NCBI RefSeq assembly: GCF_026248685.1
Contig: NZ_CP111036.1
Span: 1,364,001-1,428,000, forward strand
Source: Haladaptatus caseinilyticus
Lineage (GTDB): Archaea > Halobacteriota > Halobacteria > Halobacteriales > Haladaptataceae
Reading direction: 5' to 3'
DNA length: 64,000 nt
In this document: positions 50,397-60,510 of the stretch, piece by piece
Layout of the letters: every line of letters starts with the position of its first letter
Position numbering within the stretch: position 1 is the stretch's first letter
The notes under the pieces: model-generated
The model's database searches: none
The model's input: only the letters and a program-made list of their open reading frames with translations
Told to the model about the DNA's origin: nothing
Made by a program: the position numbers and the translations under genes

Positions 50397-51332
50397 ATGC
50401 AGATTTCCCACCTCGGAATCCACGAGTCGGTCGAGGCCGTCTTCCCACCCGAACGGTTGCACGAGGCGCTTTCGTCCATCGACCCGAACGTCGCGGTGGT
50501 CGGTGACGACCCGACGGAAATCGCGGGCTGTGACGCGGTAGTCACGTTTGCACACTGTGATGCGTTCCTCGATTCGGGGCTTGAATGGATTCACTCGATT
50601 CAGGCGGGTTACGACCGATTCCCGCTTTCCGAATTCGAGGATGCAGGAATCACCCTGACGAACAGCACCGGAATCCACGGTACCAGCGTCGGCGAATCCA
50701 CGCTGGGGATGATGCTCTCCATTTCACGCCGTCTTCACGCGTTTTCTCGCCAACAGATCGACCACGAATGGGACCGTCCCGCGTGGGACGAACCGTTCAC
50801 GCTCCAACACGAACCGCTTTGCGTGGTCGGTCTCGGCACGCTCGGACGGGGAATCGCAAAACGGGCTGACGGGGTCGGGATGCACGTCACAGGCGTCCGG
50901 CGGTCCCCCGAACCGGTCCCACACGTTCGCGAGGTGTATTCGAACGACGACCTCCACGAGGCGATTTCGGAGGCCCGCTTCGTCGCGCTAGCGACGCCGC
51001 TCACCGATGCAACGGAAAAACTGATGGGCGAGGCGGAGTTCGCCATCATGCGCGAGGATGCCTACTTCGTCAACGTCGCCCGCGGAAAATGCGCGGACGA
51101 GGACGCATTGATCGCCGCGTTAGAGGAGGGAGAAATCGCGGGTGCTGCCCTGGACGTGTTCGAGGCGGAACCCCTTCCCGAGAACTCCCCGTTGTGGGAG
51201 ATGGACGGCGTAATCGTGACGCCCCACGCTGCCGCGGCGGAGCGCGATTACTACGAACATATCGCGGAGTTGGTGCGGGAGAACGTCCAACATATCGACG
51301 CCGACGAAGAGATCACGAACCGCGTCGTGTAG
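50397..51332 (+). CDS. D-isomer-specific 2-hydroxyacid dehydrogenase
   Basis: The protein has 311 residues. The NAD-binding loop VVGLGTLGRGIAKRADGVGMHVTGVRRS is clear, as are the catalytic Arg in YFVNVARGKCADED, a Glu in ALDVFEAEPLPENSPLW, and the His in VTPHAAAAERDYY. The family reduces 2-ketoacids or oxidises D-hydroxyacids with NAD(P). Some haloarchaeal members are D-lactate, glyoxylate or phosphoglycerate enzymes. The substrate here is not resolved. It stands alone with a long leader region containing palindromes. Confidence 0.9.
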   Translation: MQISHLGIHESVEAVFPPERLHEALSSIDPNVAVVGDDPTEIAGCDAVVTFAHCDAFLDSGLEWIHSIQAGYDRFPLSEFEDAGITLTNSTGIHGTSVGESTLGMMLSISRRLHAFSRQQIDHEWDRPAWDEPFTLQHEPLCVVGLGTLGRGIAKRADGVGMHVTGVRRSPEPVPHVREVYSNDDLHEAISEARFVALATPLTDATEKLMGEAEFAIMREDAYFVNVARGKCADEDALIAALEEGEIAGAALDVFEAEPLPENSPLWEMDGVIVTPHAAAAERDYYEHIAELVRENVQHIDADEEITNRVV

Positions 51333-51540
51333 ACGGTTCATCGCCGACAGTTCTTCGATAGCGTGGTCTCCGTCGAACCGGCCGTGATATGATATTTTGT
51401 CGATTCGGAACGATACTTTGACAGAAGTTATCATTTAGCAACTTCTAATGTTGTGTGAATTGTAGGTCAACTAGCGCTCGCTGTGGCGGTGAATCGGACA
51501 TGACGGCCGTCAGGATGGGCGTAAAAGACGGGGGAACACA

Positions 51541-52932
51541 ATGGCGACGAAAGCAAGAGACGATGAGGAAACGGCCATCGAACGACTTCGGGAGGGTCTT
51601 CGGGGAACCGTGATTGGCCCGAACGACGCGGGGTACGACGACGAACGCACGATCTATAACGCGATGATCGACAAACGGCCACGGTTGATCGTCCACTGTG
51701 CCAACGTCGGGGATGTGATTTCGACGGTACATTTCGCCCGGGAAAACGACTTCGATACCGCGATACGAAGCGGCGGCCACAGCGGTCCCGGGTTGGGACT
51801 GGTGGACGACGGATTGGTCATCGACCTCTCGGACATGACCGGCATTCATGTCGACCCTGAAGCGAAAACCGTACGAGTCGAACCCGGGTGCACGTGGGGT
51901 GACGTGGATTACGCAACTCACGCCTTCGGCCTCGCAACGGTCAGCGGTGTCATCTCCACGACGGGTGTCAGTGGCCTCACCCTCGGCGGAGGACACGGCT
52001 ATCTGACCCGAAAATACGGCTTGACCATCGACAATCTGCTGAGCGCGGACGTCGTACTGGCAGATGGGCGGTTGGTTCGTGCGAGCGAACACGAAAACGA
52101 AGACCTGTTCTGGGCGCTCCGCGGCGGCGGCGGCAATTTCGGCGTGGTCGTCTCCTTCGAGTATCGATTACATCCGGTAGACACGGTGGTTGCCGGGCCG
52201 CTGTTTTGGCCGATAGACGAACTCGAATCGACGATGCGCTGGTACCGCGAGTGGCTACCGCAGGCACCGGAGGACGTGTACGCGTTCTTTTTAGTTGCCG
52301 AAGTTCCAGGCGACCCCTTCCCGGAGGAGATTCACGGTGAGAACGTCTGTGGACTGATGTGGTGCTGTCTTGGATCGGAATCCGAAGCCGAGGAGATGCT
52401 TCAATCGGCTCGTGATGTCGCCGAACCGCTGTTCGAGCACGTAGGGCCGATGCCCTATCCGGCGCTCCAAAGCTTGTTCGACGACCTCTACCCGCCGGGC
52501 GACCAGTGGTACTGGAAGGGGGATTACGTGCGCGAGCTGACCGATGAAGCCATCGACGTACACGAGCGCTTCAGCGAGGTCCCAACCGCGAAATCGACGA
52601 TGCATCTCTATCCCATCGATGGTGCCGTCCACGAGGTTGCACCGGACGAAACCGCCTGGAACGTTCGCGATGCAACGTGGTCGATGGTCATCGTTGGTGT
52701 CGATTCCGACCCGGCGAACGACGGAAAAATCACCAAATGGGCGCGCGATTACTGGGATGCGCTCCATCCGCACACGGTCGGCGGTTCGTACATCAACTTC
52801 ATGATGGAAGAAGGAGAGGATCGGATTCGAGCCAGCTACGGTGATAACTACGAGCGGTTGCGCGAGGTCAAAGCGGAGTACGACCCCGACAACTTCTTCC
52901 ACGTGAACCAGAACATCGAACCGGCAAACTGA
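51541..52932 (+). CDS. FAD-binding oxidoreductase, berberine-bridge/GlcD-like
   Basis: The protein has 463 residues. The PCMH-type FAD domain shows RSGGHSGPGLGLVDDGLVIDLSDM, in which the His is where FAD is attached covalently in many members, then GVSGLTLGGGHGYLTRKYGLTIDNLLSADVVLADG and FWALRGGGGNFGVVVSFEY. The end (YDPDNFFHVNQNI) is the BBE motif. The second Cys typical of bicovalent plant enzymes is not seen at the usual place. It oxidises alcohols or sugars with oxygen or another acceptor in the cytoplasm; the substrate is unknown. An A/T-rich promoter region lies upstream. Confidence 0.88.
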   Translation: MATKARDDEETAIERLREGLRGTVIGPNDAGYDDERTIYNAMIDKRPRLIVHCANVGDVISTVHFARENDFDTAIRSGGHSGPGLGLVDDGLVIDLSDMTGIHVDPEAKTVRVEPGCTWGDVDYATHAFGLATVSGVISTTGVSGLTLGGGHGYLTRKYGLTIDNLLSADVVLADGRLVRASEHENEDLFWALRGGGGNFGVVVSFEYRLHPVDTVVAGPLFWPIDELESTMRWYREWLPQAPEDVYAFFLVAEVPGDPFPEEIHGENVCGLMWCCLGSESEAEEMLQSARDVAEPLFEHVGPMPYPALQSLFDDLYPPGDQWYWKGDYVRELTDEAIDVHERFSEVPTAKSTMHLYPIDGAVHEVAPDETAWNVRDATWSMVIVGVDSDPANDGKITKWARDYWDALHPHTVGGSYINFMMEEGEDRIRASYGDNYERLREVKAEYDPDNFFHVNQNIEPAN

Positions 52933-52942
52933 GGCTTCGAAC

Positions 52943-52948
52943 TTTTTT
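52943..52948 (+). terminator. T-run after the flavoenzyme gene
   Basis: A run of six T (CTTTTTTG) lies 10 bases after the stop of the flavoenzyme gene, a typical archaeal U-tract terminator. No strong hairpin accompanies it, and none is required in archaea. Confidence 0.45.
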
Positions 52949-53148
52949 GTTCCTTACCACGATGAAGCGTATTGCACCGTTGTCACGATTCGTGCGACTT
53001 CGGTTACTACCGTCCCCCGTCGAGGAGCAGCGGAAAAACGTATTTACTGTCGATTTGAGGGATTCCTGCTCGAAAACCACGACCAAGCGTCGGCAACCCT
53101 ACTATGAAAGGGGGCAAAACTTTCATTGGCAACCCGCCTGTGTAGCAC

Positions 53149-54186
53149 ATGAACCTTCGCGACGCTTTCGACGCCCCTGCATCGGCGATCGTTCTCGCAG
53201 AGGGCGCATTCGGAACCATGGATGGCAAGACGGCGAACGGCGTCGTCATGCACAGCGAACTGTTCGACGCAAAAGCGGTCGTCGACTCGACGCACGCCGG
53301 GGAGGATGCGGGCGACGTTCTCGGCCGAGACGACGTCGAAAACGTCCCAATCGTCACCTCCACTGAGAAAGCCATCGAGCGCTCCCCTGACGCCGAAGCC
53401 CTCGTCATCGGTGTCGCACCTGCTGGTGGTGCGCTGCCGGACGAGTGGGTAGCTGATATCGAAGCGGCGATTCGCGGCGGACTCGACATCGTTTCCGGTC
53501 TTCACGTCTTTCTCTCCGAACAGTCCTCGTGGCAGGATCTCGCGGACGAACACGACGCTCGACTCTTCGACGTACGAAAACCGCCGGAAGAGGACGAACT
53601 TCGGGTCGCGGACGGAACAGTTGACGAGGCCGACGCCGATGTCGTATTGACCGTCGGTACTGACTGTGCTGTCGGCAAGCGAACGACGACCTTCGAACTC
53701 TACCGCGCGGCGACGCGTGCTGGACTGAACGCGGGGTGGGTCGCCACCGGCCAGACGGGAATCATGGTCGGAGCACACCGAGGCGTCGTTATCGACCGCG
53801 TCCCCGCCGATTTTACTTCGGGAGTGGTCGAAGACCTCGTTCATGCGGTCGCACGGGACCACGACATCGTTTTCGTGGAGGGACAGGCCGCGCTCACTCA
53901 TCGTGCGTACTCCGGTGTTACGCTCTCGCTATTGCACGGCGCATGGCCGGATGCCGTCGTACTGGTGGACGACCCCGACCGAGAGGGCCGGACCCACTTC
54001 GAACAGTGGCCCGTCGCGGGCGTCGAGACGGAAATCGACCTCGTGACCGAACTGTCGGACGCGACGGTTGCGGGCGTTTCGACGTGGGCTACCCCCGAGG
54101 AAGCTACCTATCCCGTTCCTGCCGCGAACGTCTACGACGAAAACGGGCCGGAGGACCTGCTCGCGGCAGTTCGGGAGGCATTGTAA
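53149..54186 (+). CDS. dgcN: DUF1611 protein, DgcN-like N-acetyl-D-glutamate synthase
   Basis: The protein has 345 residues. The DUF1611 layout is visible: an N-terminal Rossmann-like domain (VLAEGAFGTMDGKTANGVV) and a C-terminal P-loop-like domain (DVVLTVGTDCAVGKRTTTFEL, WVATGQTGIMVGAHRG, DIVFVEGQAALTHRAY). This family contains DgcN, reported to acetylate D-glutamate before racemisation by DgcA. Here a DgcA-like enolase gene follows with one base between, the same two-gene layout. It therefore probably serves D-amino-acid or related catabolism. The exact donor is inferred. The P-loop form GTDCAVGKRTT is intact. Confidence 0.8.
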   Translation: MNLRDAFDAPASAIVLAEGAFGTMDGKTANGVVMHSELFDAKAVVDSTHAGEDAGDVLGRDDVENVPIVTSTEKAIERSPDAEALVIGVAPAGGALPDEWVADIEAAIRGGLDIVSGLHVFLSEQSSWQDLADEHDARLFDVRKPPEEDELRVADGTVDEADADVVLTVGTDCAVGKRTTTFELYRAATRAGLNAGWVATGQTGIMVGAHRGVVIDRVPADFTSGVVEDLVHAVARDHDIVFVEGQAALTHRAYSGVTLSLLHGAWPDAVVLVDDPDREGRTHFEQWPVAGVETEIDLVTELSDATVAGVSTWATPEEATYPVPAANVYDENGPEDLLAAVREAL

Positions 54187-54187
54187 G

Positions 54188-55237
54188 ATGAACATCGGGC
54201 AGGTAACTGTCTCGCCCCTCGATTTACCCCTCCGTGAACCATTCGAAATCTCGCTCGGCACGCAGCATCACGCGAACAATCTGCTCGTGACGGTCGAAAC
54301 CGAGAACGCCACCGGCTACGGCGAAGGCTCGCCGCTTACGCCAGTCACGGGGGAAACACAGGAAGCGGCGCTCGCGACCGCACGTGCCGCCGTCGAACTG
54401 CTGGAGGGGAAGAATATCGCCGACTATCGGGAACTCGTTTCGGAGGTCCGTACTACGTTCCCCGGAATGGTTTCGGCCCTGTTCGCGGTCGAAACCGCGA
54501 TTGTAGACGCCTACTGCCGGGAGCGAGGGGTTCCCCTCTCCGAGTTGTTCGGCGGGTCACCCGACCCGGTGACGACGGACCTCACGATTCCGATTCTCCC
54601 ACCCGACGAGGCTGCCGACCGCGCAACTCGCGCCGTCGAAGAGGGTTTCGATCATCTAAAAGTGAAAACCGGAACCACGGTCGAACGCGACGTTGCGCGA
54701 GTCGAATCCGTCCACGAGGGGGCGCCGAATGCGGAACTGGCGGTCGATGCGAATCAAGGATGGTCGCCGAAGGAGACCATCCAGTTCGCCGCCGAACTCG
54801 AATCGCGGGGAATCGACTGTTCGCTCATCGAACAACCGGTTCCGGCCGACGACGTGGTCGGTCTCGCCCGCACCCGTGATGCGGTTTCGATTCCAGTTGC
54901 TGCGGACGAGACGGTGTTCACGCCGGAGGACGCGATTCGAGTGGTTCGCGAGGACGCCGCGGACATACTCAACGTCAAACTTGGCAAATCAGGCTTGCTA
55001 GCCGCGCAGGACATCGCGAGCATTGCGGAAGCCGCAAACGTCGAACTGATGGTCGGATGTATGCTCGAAAGCGCAATCGGCATCCATGCGAGCGCGCACC
55101 TCGTGTCCGGAATCGGGTCGTTCTCGCACGTCGATTTGGATGGGAATCGCTTGCTCGCGGACGATGTGGTTGCAACGAATCGGGAGCCAACCATCGACAT
55201 CGGCGGGCCGGGGCACGGAATTACGCCTTCGCGCTGA
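54188..55237 (+). CDS. dgcA: Enolase-superfamily racemase, DgcA-like / dipeptide epimerase
   Basis: The protein has 349 residues of the mandelate-racemase/muconate-lactonizing group. Base lysines are in FDHLKVKTG (KxK) and NVKLGKSG; Mg2+ ligands in LAVDANQ, LIEQPV and VAADETVF. This matches L-Ala-D/L-Glu epimerases and N-acetyl-D-glutamate racemase DgcA. The partner gene upstream, one base away and like dgcN, favours the second. It would interconvert the stereocentre at the alpha carbon. The start at 54188 follows the stop of dgcN directly; the upstream frame is an artefact. Confidence 0.83.
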   Translation: MNIGQVTVSPLDLPLREPFEISLGTQHHANNLLVTVETENATGYGEGSPLTPVTGETQEAALATARAAVELLEGKNIADYRELVSEVRTTFPGMVSALFAVETAIVDAYCRERGVPLSELFGGSPDPVTTDLTIPILPPDEAADRATRAVEEGFDHLKVKTGTTVERDVARVESVHEGAPNAELAVDANQGWSPKETIQFAAELESRGIDCSLIEQPVPADDVVGLARTRDAVSIPVAADETVFTPEDAIRVVREDAADILNVKLGKSGLLAAQDIASIAEAANVELMVGCMLESAIGIHASAHLVSGIGSFSHVDLDGNRLLADDVVATNREPTIDIGGPGHGITPSR

Positions 55238-55461
55238 ACCTGTGTTCTGTGGGGTGACCGAAGTGAGTGATCGAGTTCGCGCCGGCGAAAACAATCGACT
55301 GTCCCGGCCGCGAGAGCGACGACCTCTTTCGCAGGCGCAGTTTGCGCCGTTACGACCTGTCGAGAGTCCCATTACCCGACTTCCCACGCCATTCGATACC
55401 ACGTATCAGACGTGTCAACGTTTGAAAACTCCTTTACCCACGGATGGCCCAATCCGGCCTA

Positions 55462-56655
55462 ATGAGTTACAAAATCGGACTCGTCGGGAAGCCCTCCGTG
55501 GGCAAATCGACGTTTTTCAATGCTGCAACGATGAACGATGTGCCGGAGGGTGCGTACCCTTTCACGACCATCGACCCTTCCGTCGGCGAGGCGTACGTCC
55601 GCGTGGACTGCGCGGCACCCGAATTCGACGAATCGTGTACTCCGAGCGTCGGGTTCTGTGAGGAGGGTACGCGCTATGTTCCGACGAAACTGGTTGACGT
55701 CGCAGGTTTGATACCCGGCGCTCACGAGGGCAACGGTCTCGGCAACCAGTTCCTCACTGACCTAAACGAGGCCGACGTGTTGGTTCACGTCGTGGACTTC
55801 TCGGGTCAGACCGATATCGAAGGTGAACCGACCGAGGGTCACGACCCACGAGAGGACATCGCGTTCCTCGAAAACGAACTCGACATGTGGTATCTGGAGA
55901 TTCTGGAAAAGGGAATCGAGCGCTACCGGTCGGGCTACGACGGCGACGAGAAACACATCGAAATCGACCTCGCCGAACAGATGTCCGCCTTCAAAACGAA
56001 CAAGGACGAAATCAAGCAAATCATCCTCGCGCTCGGACTCGATTTGGACCCCGATACGTGGGACGACGATGACCGCGAGGAACTCGCCCGCGAAATCCGA
56101 AAGCGCACCAAACCGATGGTTATCGCGGCGAACAAGATGGACACGCCCGAGGCGCAGGCGAACTACGATGACATCACGTCCGACCCGGAATACGAACATC
56201 TGACCATCGTTCCGGCCAGTGCACACGCAGAAAAGGCGCTCAAAAACGCGGCTGAACAGGGTGTCATCGACTACGACGCTGGCGACGAGGATTTCGAAAT
56301 CATGGGTGACGTGAGCGACGAACAGGAAGAAGGTCTCTCCCGAATTCGGGAGTTCGTCACCGAATTCGGTGGTACGGGTGTCCAGAAAGCCATCGAAGCG
56401 GCGCTGTTCGACGAACTGAATCTGATGGCTATCTTCCCCGGTTCCGCGAACGGCAGCGCCAGCGAAAAGGGTGTCTTCCGTGACTGCTTCCTTCTCCCCG
56501 GTGGTTCTACCGCCGAGGACTTCGCCTATCACCTGCACAGCGATATCGGCGACGGGTTCCTCCACGGTATCGACTGTCGTAGTAAGCGTCAGATCGGCTC
56601 CAGCACTGAGTTGGATCATCGGTCGGTCGTCGAAATCGTTTCGACGAACCAGTAG
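55462..56655 (+). CDS. ychF: YchF/Ola1-family GTPase/ATPase
   Basis: The protein has 397 residues. It begins SYKIGLVGKPSVGKSTFFNAAT (P-loop), with DVAGLIPGAHEGNGLGNQFL (G3) and AANKMD (G4). A helical domain follows (WYLEILEKGIERYRSG...), and the TGS domain at the end (LMAIFPGSANGSASEKGVFRDCFLLPGG). It is associated with ribosomes and stress in bacteria and eukaryotes, hydrolysing ATP or GTP. The start MSYKIG is preferred over an ATG 18 bases earlier because homologues begin so. The next gene, EngB, is convergent after a long gap. Confidence 0.92.
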   Translation: MSYKIGLVGKPSVGKSTFFNAATMNDVPEGAYPFTTIDPSVGEAYVRVDCAAPEFDESCTPSVGFCEEGTRYVPTKLVDVAGLIPGAHEGNGLGNQFLTDLNEADVLVHVVDFSGQTDIEGEPTEGHDPREDIAFLENELDMWYLEILEKGIERYRSGYDGDEKHIEIDLAEQMSAFKTNKDEIKQIILALGLDLDPDTWDDDDREELAREIRKRTKPMVIAANKMDTPEAQANYDDITSDPEYEHLTIVPASAHAEKALKNAAEQGVIDYDAGDEDFEIMGDVSDEQEEGLSRIREFVTEFGGTGVQKAIEAALFDELNLMAIFPGSANGSASEKGVFRDCFLLPGGSTAEDFAYHLHSDIGDGFLHGIDCRSKRQIGSSTELDHRSVVEIVSTNQ

Positions 56656-57198
56656 GTGGTGAGTTTGTGGCGGTTTCTATAACGTTCCGACACCGCCCAT
56701 ATGCCTCCCCAACCGACTCGCTTCGCTCCCCCCGCACGCTTTTACTCGATTTCTCGGACGAAGTGTCCTCGAAACCCCGCCAGCGCGCGCCACGTCGCTT
56801 GATTACTCGGCCAAAAGGATGCGCCAGCGTATTCGGACGAGCGACGAACGAAGTGAGGCGCGAGTCCAGCCTACGCTGGTGCGGAGGGGTGGGAACACTG
56901 GCGGTGGCGGTTCCTTGATGGATAAAGGGCGAGGAAGCGAAGCGACTGAGGGCCGGGGAAAATTCCCGATTTTCCCAGCCTCGGAAGGGCTTCGCTCTTC
57001 CGGTGGCTTCGTTTGTTGTCGGGACTACCTAGCACCACAGTAGTAATCGAAGGACGAAGCACATTGATTCGTCTCCAACCGATTTTCCAGCGGCCAACGC
57101 CTAACCCTTCACACGTAGGTTTATATGTCAAAAAGCGACCAAACCGGTTAGTGCTCGAAACTAGACGATGGAAAACGATCTCTCCGAACTACCCGCCG
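56656..57198. other. Long convergent intergenic region, no gene seen
   Basis: Between two convergent GTPase genes lie 543 bases without a convincing frame. Purine-rich runs such as GAGCGACGAACGAAGTGAGG and GAGGAAGCGAAGCGACTGAGG recur, of a kind often seen between haloarchaeal genes. The box TTTATATG at 57120 is followed by an ATG at 57125 with only 8 codons, possibly the stump of a lost gene. Translation tries give no family. Confidence 0.5.
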
Positions 57199-57819
57199 TT
57201 ACGAGAAGAATTTGAGCAAATCGTCGCGCTTCTGGTCGTGCAGATGTTCTTTCACCGATTCGTTCAGTGCGTCGATGCTCCCGCGTTTTGCGGTGATCGG
57301 CGCGATGGTATCCTGCCACTGTTTCCACGGCGGGTGCAGTCCGAGTCGGTCACAGAGGTCGTCCAATCGTTCGTCCCTATCATCCACTTTGTCCATCTTG
57401 TTCACCGCGACGACGACGGGAATACCCACGTCTTGAAGGAAATAGAACATCTCCACGTCGTGCGGGATTTCGTCCTCGCCCGAGTGACGGTCGATGATGT
57501 CGATGACGCTCTTGCCATCCACGACGAGCACGCCGAGAAGAATTTCGTCAGCGTTGTCCTCGATGTAGTGTACGATGTCGGTCTTTATCTGTTCCCTGTA
57601 CTCCTCTTCGACGCCGGACATGAACCCGAAGCCCGGAAGGTCAGTGAGCATGAAATCCTCGCTGGCCCAGTCGAAATGGTTCGGTTTGCGCGTCACGCCG
57701 GGTTTGCCACCTGTCTCGAATTTATGCCCCGTCAGTTCGCGCATCAGGGTGGACTTCCCGACGTTCGAGCGCCCGACGAAGACGATTTCAGCATCTCGGT
57801 TGGGTCGATTGTCGAACAT
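57199..57819 (-). CDS. engB: EngB-family GTP-binding protein
   Basis: The protein has 206 residues. G1 [11 protein letters not shown]2 [10 protein letters not shown]3 DLPGFGF and G4 NKMDK are intact. It has a haloarchaeal insert of acidic residues near 100-130 (DNADEILLG...). EngB/YsxC in bacteria helps mature the large ribosomal subunit; archaeal copies are less studied. It is adjacent to another GTPase cluster (YchF, NOG1-like), suggesting a ribosome-related neighbourhood. The start is [12 protein letters not shown]. Confidence 0.92.
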   Translation of the reverse strand: MFDNRPNRDAEIVFVGRSNVGKSTLMRELTGHKFETGGKPGVTRKPNHFDWASEDFMLTDLPGFGFMSGVEEEYREQIKTDIVHYIEDNADEILLGVLVVDGKSVIDIIDRHSGEDEIPHDVEMFYFLQDVGIPVVVAVNKMDKVDDRDERLDDLCDRLGLHPPWKQWQDTIAPITAKRGSIDALNESVKEHLHDQKRDDLLKFFS

Positions 57820-57907
57820 ACACGTCTTTCTCCCCGACCGGGCTTAACGGACGTGTTTTCGCACCCGGGCCAGCGATTATATCAATCTGCGAACCCCACC
57901 GGGAACT

Positions 57908-59236
57908 ATGCGACTCTTACAGGTCTCTATCCCGACGGGCGAGCGCGAGGCGGTCGTTCAGACGCTCGAGGCCGAGGGTATCGACTTCTTTCTAACCGAC
58001 GAAACGAGCGGACGCAAATACACCGCCATTGCCACCTTTCCGCTCCCGCCGAACGCCGTGCAACCGGTCATCGACAAACTTCACGATGCTGGGTTGAGCG
58101 ACGATGCACACACGGTCATCATCGACGCCGAAACGGACACGTCTCGACAGTTTCAACAGCTATCAAAACGCTACGACGCCGAAAACGGTGGCGACAGAAT
58201 TGCCCGCGACGAAATCCTCACGCAAGCCAGGGAAATGTCGCCCCGTCTCCAAACGTTCGTCTTCATGACCGTGGTAAGTGCCGTCGTCGCAACGGCGGGA
58301 CTGCTGCTCGACTCACCTGCCGTCGTCGTCGGGTCGATGGTCATCGCCCCACTGGTCGGCCCGGCACTCGGTGCGGGTGTAGGGACGGTCCTCCACGAGC
58401 GCGATCTCTTCCACCGTGGCGTCAAACTCCAACTGCTCGGCGTCGGCACGGCCATCGCCAGTTCGACCCTGTTCGCCCTGCTCGTTCGCCACCTCTTCCT
58501 GTTCCCGCCCAACACGGATATCGTCGCTATTCAGCAGATAAGCGGCCGGTTGACCCCCGACTTCCTGTCGCTCATCGTCGCACTCGGCGCTGGTGCGGCG
58601 GGTATCGTCAGTCTCGCGGCAGGCGTATCGGTCGCCCTCGTGGGTGTGATGATCGCCGCAGCGCTCATCCCGCCCGCCGCGGCGGTCGGCGTCGGTATCG
58701 CATGGGGAGAACCCATGGTCGCACTCGGCGCGAGTGTCCTCGTCTTGGTGAACGTACTGTCGATCAACCTCTCGGCGATCGCGACGCTCCAGTATATGGG
58801 CTACCAACCGCGGAGCTGGTTCAAACTGGAGCGGTCGCGGAAAGAGACGGTTCGACGGGTCGGCGTGCTCGTCCTGGCTCTCGCCGTCCTCTCCGTTTTC
58901 CTCGGTGGTGTGACGTACTCCACGTATCAGGGCGCGCAGTTCGAACAGCAAGCAGATACGACGGTGGTGCAAGTACTCAACCAGTCGCAGTTTCAACAGG
59001 CGGAACAGTTGGATATGGAGGTGCAATATCGGCGTGCGCTCCCGATGGGGAAGGCCACGTATGCGGGTAATCTCCCGTTCCGAAAACCGAGTCGTGTCAC
59101 GGTAACGGTCGGGCGACCCGAAGGAAAGCGCTATCCGAACCTTTCGAATCGCCTCCAAAACAGCATCGAACGCCAAACGGGGCGAGAGGTCGCGGTTCAG
59201 GTTCGATACGTGGAAATAGACGAAACCCCTGCCTGA
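57908..59236 (+). CDS. TIGR00341/DUF389 membrane protein
   Basis: The protein has 442 residues. The first ~80 form a soluble ACT-like part (MRLLQVSIPTGEREAVVQTLEAEG...), then about five to six membrane helices (VVVGSMVIAPLVGPALGAGVG, GAAGIVSLAAGVSVALVGVMIAAALIP, VLVLVNVLSINLSAI), the DUF389 region. The C-terminal ~120 residues are outside (QGAQFEQQADTTVVQVLNQSQFQQ...). Function unknown; the family is widespread in haloarchaea. It is divergent from engB with 88 bases between starts. Confidence 0.85.
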   Translation: MRLLQVSIPTGEREAVVQTLEAEGIDFFLTDETSGRKYTAIATFPLPPNAVQPVIDKLHDAGLSDDAHTVIIDAETDTSRQFQQLSKRYDAENGGDRIARDEILTQAREMSPRLQTFVFMTVVSAVVATAGLLLDSPAVVVGSMVIAPLVGPALGAGVGTVLHERDLFHRGVKLQLLGVGTAIASSTLFALLVRHLFLFPPNTDIVAIQQISGRLTPDFLSLIVALGAGAAGIVSLAAGVSVALVGVMIAAALIPPAAAVGVGIAWGEPMVALGASVLVLVNVLSINLSAIATLQYMGYQPRSWFKLERSRKETVRRVGVLVLALAVLSVFLGGVTYSTYQGAQFEQQADTTVVQVLNQSQFQQAEQLDMEVQYRRALPMGKATYAGNLPFRKPSRVTVTVGRPEGKRYPNLSNRLQNSIERQTGREVAVQVRYVEIDETPA

Positions 59237-59450
59237 GCTATTCGATTGTCGCTATCGTATCTCGTCCTCAGTATAACGTTCACTACTCACAGCGCTTGGA
59301 ATCTACGTTCTCAGTAGTGGACACTGGTACGGAAATGACGGTCGGGTTCAGACGAGTAACGGGTATCTCATGGGTGAGTACAACCGACGGGACGGAAGAA
59401 GCCGTTCGACGGCAGTAGCCGCCGTTTACCAGCAACTGTTGCAGCGTTCG

Positions 59451-60410
59451 TTAGCCGTCGAACGGCAGTTCGGGTTCGTAGCCGATGGCTTCCACGGCGG
59501 CATCGAGGGTTTCCGTGACGTTGTCATCCTCCTCGATGCTCATGTATCGGTCTGCCTCCACGTCGGTTGAGAGGTCGGATTTGTTACAGACCGTGAGCAC
59601 CGGCACGTCACTGAACTGTTTTTCCACGGAATCGCGGAGTTCGAGTTGTGCATCGAGCGGATAGCCACAGTACGCGCTGGCGTCCACCACGAACAGGATG
59701 CAGTCCGCCACGTGGGTGAGTGCCGACACTGCCTGTTTTTCGATGGCGTTCCGCTCGTCTTCGGGTCGGTCGAGCAGACCGGGTGTGTCCACGATTTGGT
59801 ATCTGATGTGGTCGCGCTCGAAGTGGCCGACATGGACCCCCTTGGTCGTAAAGGGGTATTTCGCGATTTCGTTGCGAGCGCGGGTGACATCGTTGACGAA
59901 CGACGATTTCCCGACGTTGGGGTATCCCGCGACGACGACGGTCGGATCGTCGGGGTTGATGTCGGGTAGTTTGCGGAGGTCGTTCCGTGCCTCGCCGACG
60001 CGGTCCAAGTCGTCTTCGACTTCCTCTACGATGTCCGCGAGGCGGGCGAACCCCTGTTTACGAACCTTTCGGGTGTAGTTGATGTCGCCGCGGAGCTTGC
60101 CTTGGTACTCTCGGCCGATTTCTTTCGTCTTTCGCGAGGCCCATTGGATTTCGGAGAGGCTCTGTCGAATCTCGTCTACCTCTACGACGGCGTCCGCGAT
60201 TTCGTAGTAGAACGGGTCTACCTCGCGGAAATCGGGCCATTCGGTGACGACGTTCTGGAGATTGTCCGAAAGGACGTTCGAGGCGGTCTGGAGCATGGAC
60301 TGTTGGGCTTGAATGCCGCTTTTGGCACGGCCTGCCCGTGCTGCCCGCGAGAACGCCTTGTCGATGAGTTCCTCCGACGTGGGCGTCGTCGGTAGGGTCT
60401 CGAAAATCAT
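59451..60410 (-). CDS. NOG1-family GTPase
   Basis: The protein has 319 residues, with the NOG1 N-terminal helical bundle (EELIDKAFSRAARAGRAKSG, about 10-100), then a GTPase domain: G1 GYPNVGKSSF, G2 AKYPFTTKGV, G3 DTPGLLDR and G4 CNKSDL. Eukaryotic NOG1 assembles the 60S subunit, so the archaeal one probably helps ribosome assembly. The start is MIFETLP (60410); an ATG 6 bases earlier (MIMIFE) is equally possible, and the very long frame to 60869 is antisense to the DUF5518 gene. Confidence 0.88.
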   Translation of the reverse strand: MIFETLPTTPTSEELIDKAFSRAARAGRAKSGIQAQQSMLQTASNVLSDNLQNVVTEWPDFREVDPFYYEIADAVVEVDEIRQSLSEIQWASRKTKEIGREYQGKLRGDINYTRKVRKQGFARLADIVEEVEDDLDRVGEARNDLRKLPDINPDDPTVVVAGYPNVGKSSFVNDVTRARNEIAKYPFTTKGVHVGHFERDHIRYQIVDTPGLLDRPEDERNAIEKQAVSALTHVADCILFVVDASAYCGYPLDAQLELRDSVEKQFSDVPVLTVCNKSDLSTDVEADRYMSIEEDDNVTETLDAAVEAIGYEPELPFDG

Positions 60411-60510
60411 GATCATCTGTATGAACTCCCCGCTTAAAAGCGCGTCCATAGCGTCGTTTGCTCCGTTTCGGTGGGAAGCTTTTCTTCGTTGGACGCGTAT
60501 TTGATATCCC

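Noticed and set aside
57125-57151. Very short frame MSKSDQTG after a TATA-like box
   Set aside because: Only 8 codons; may be a lost gene's start but cannot be supported.
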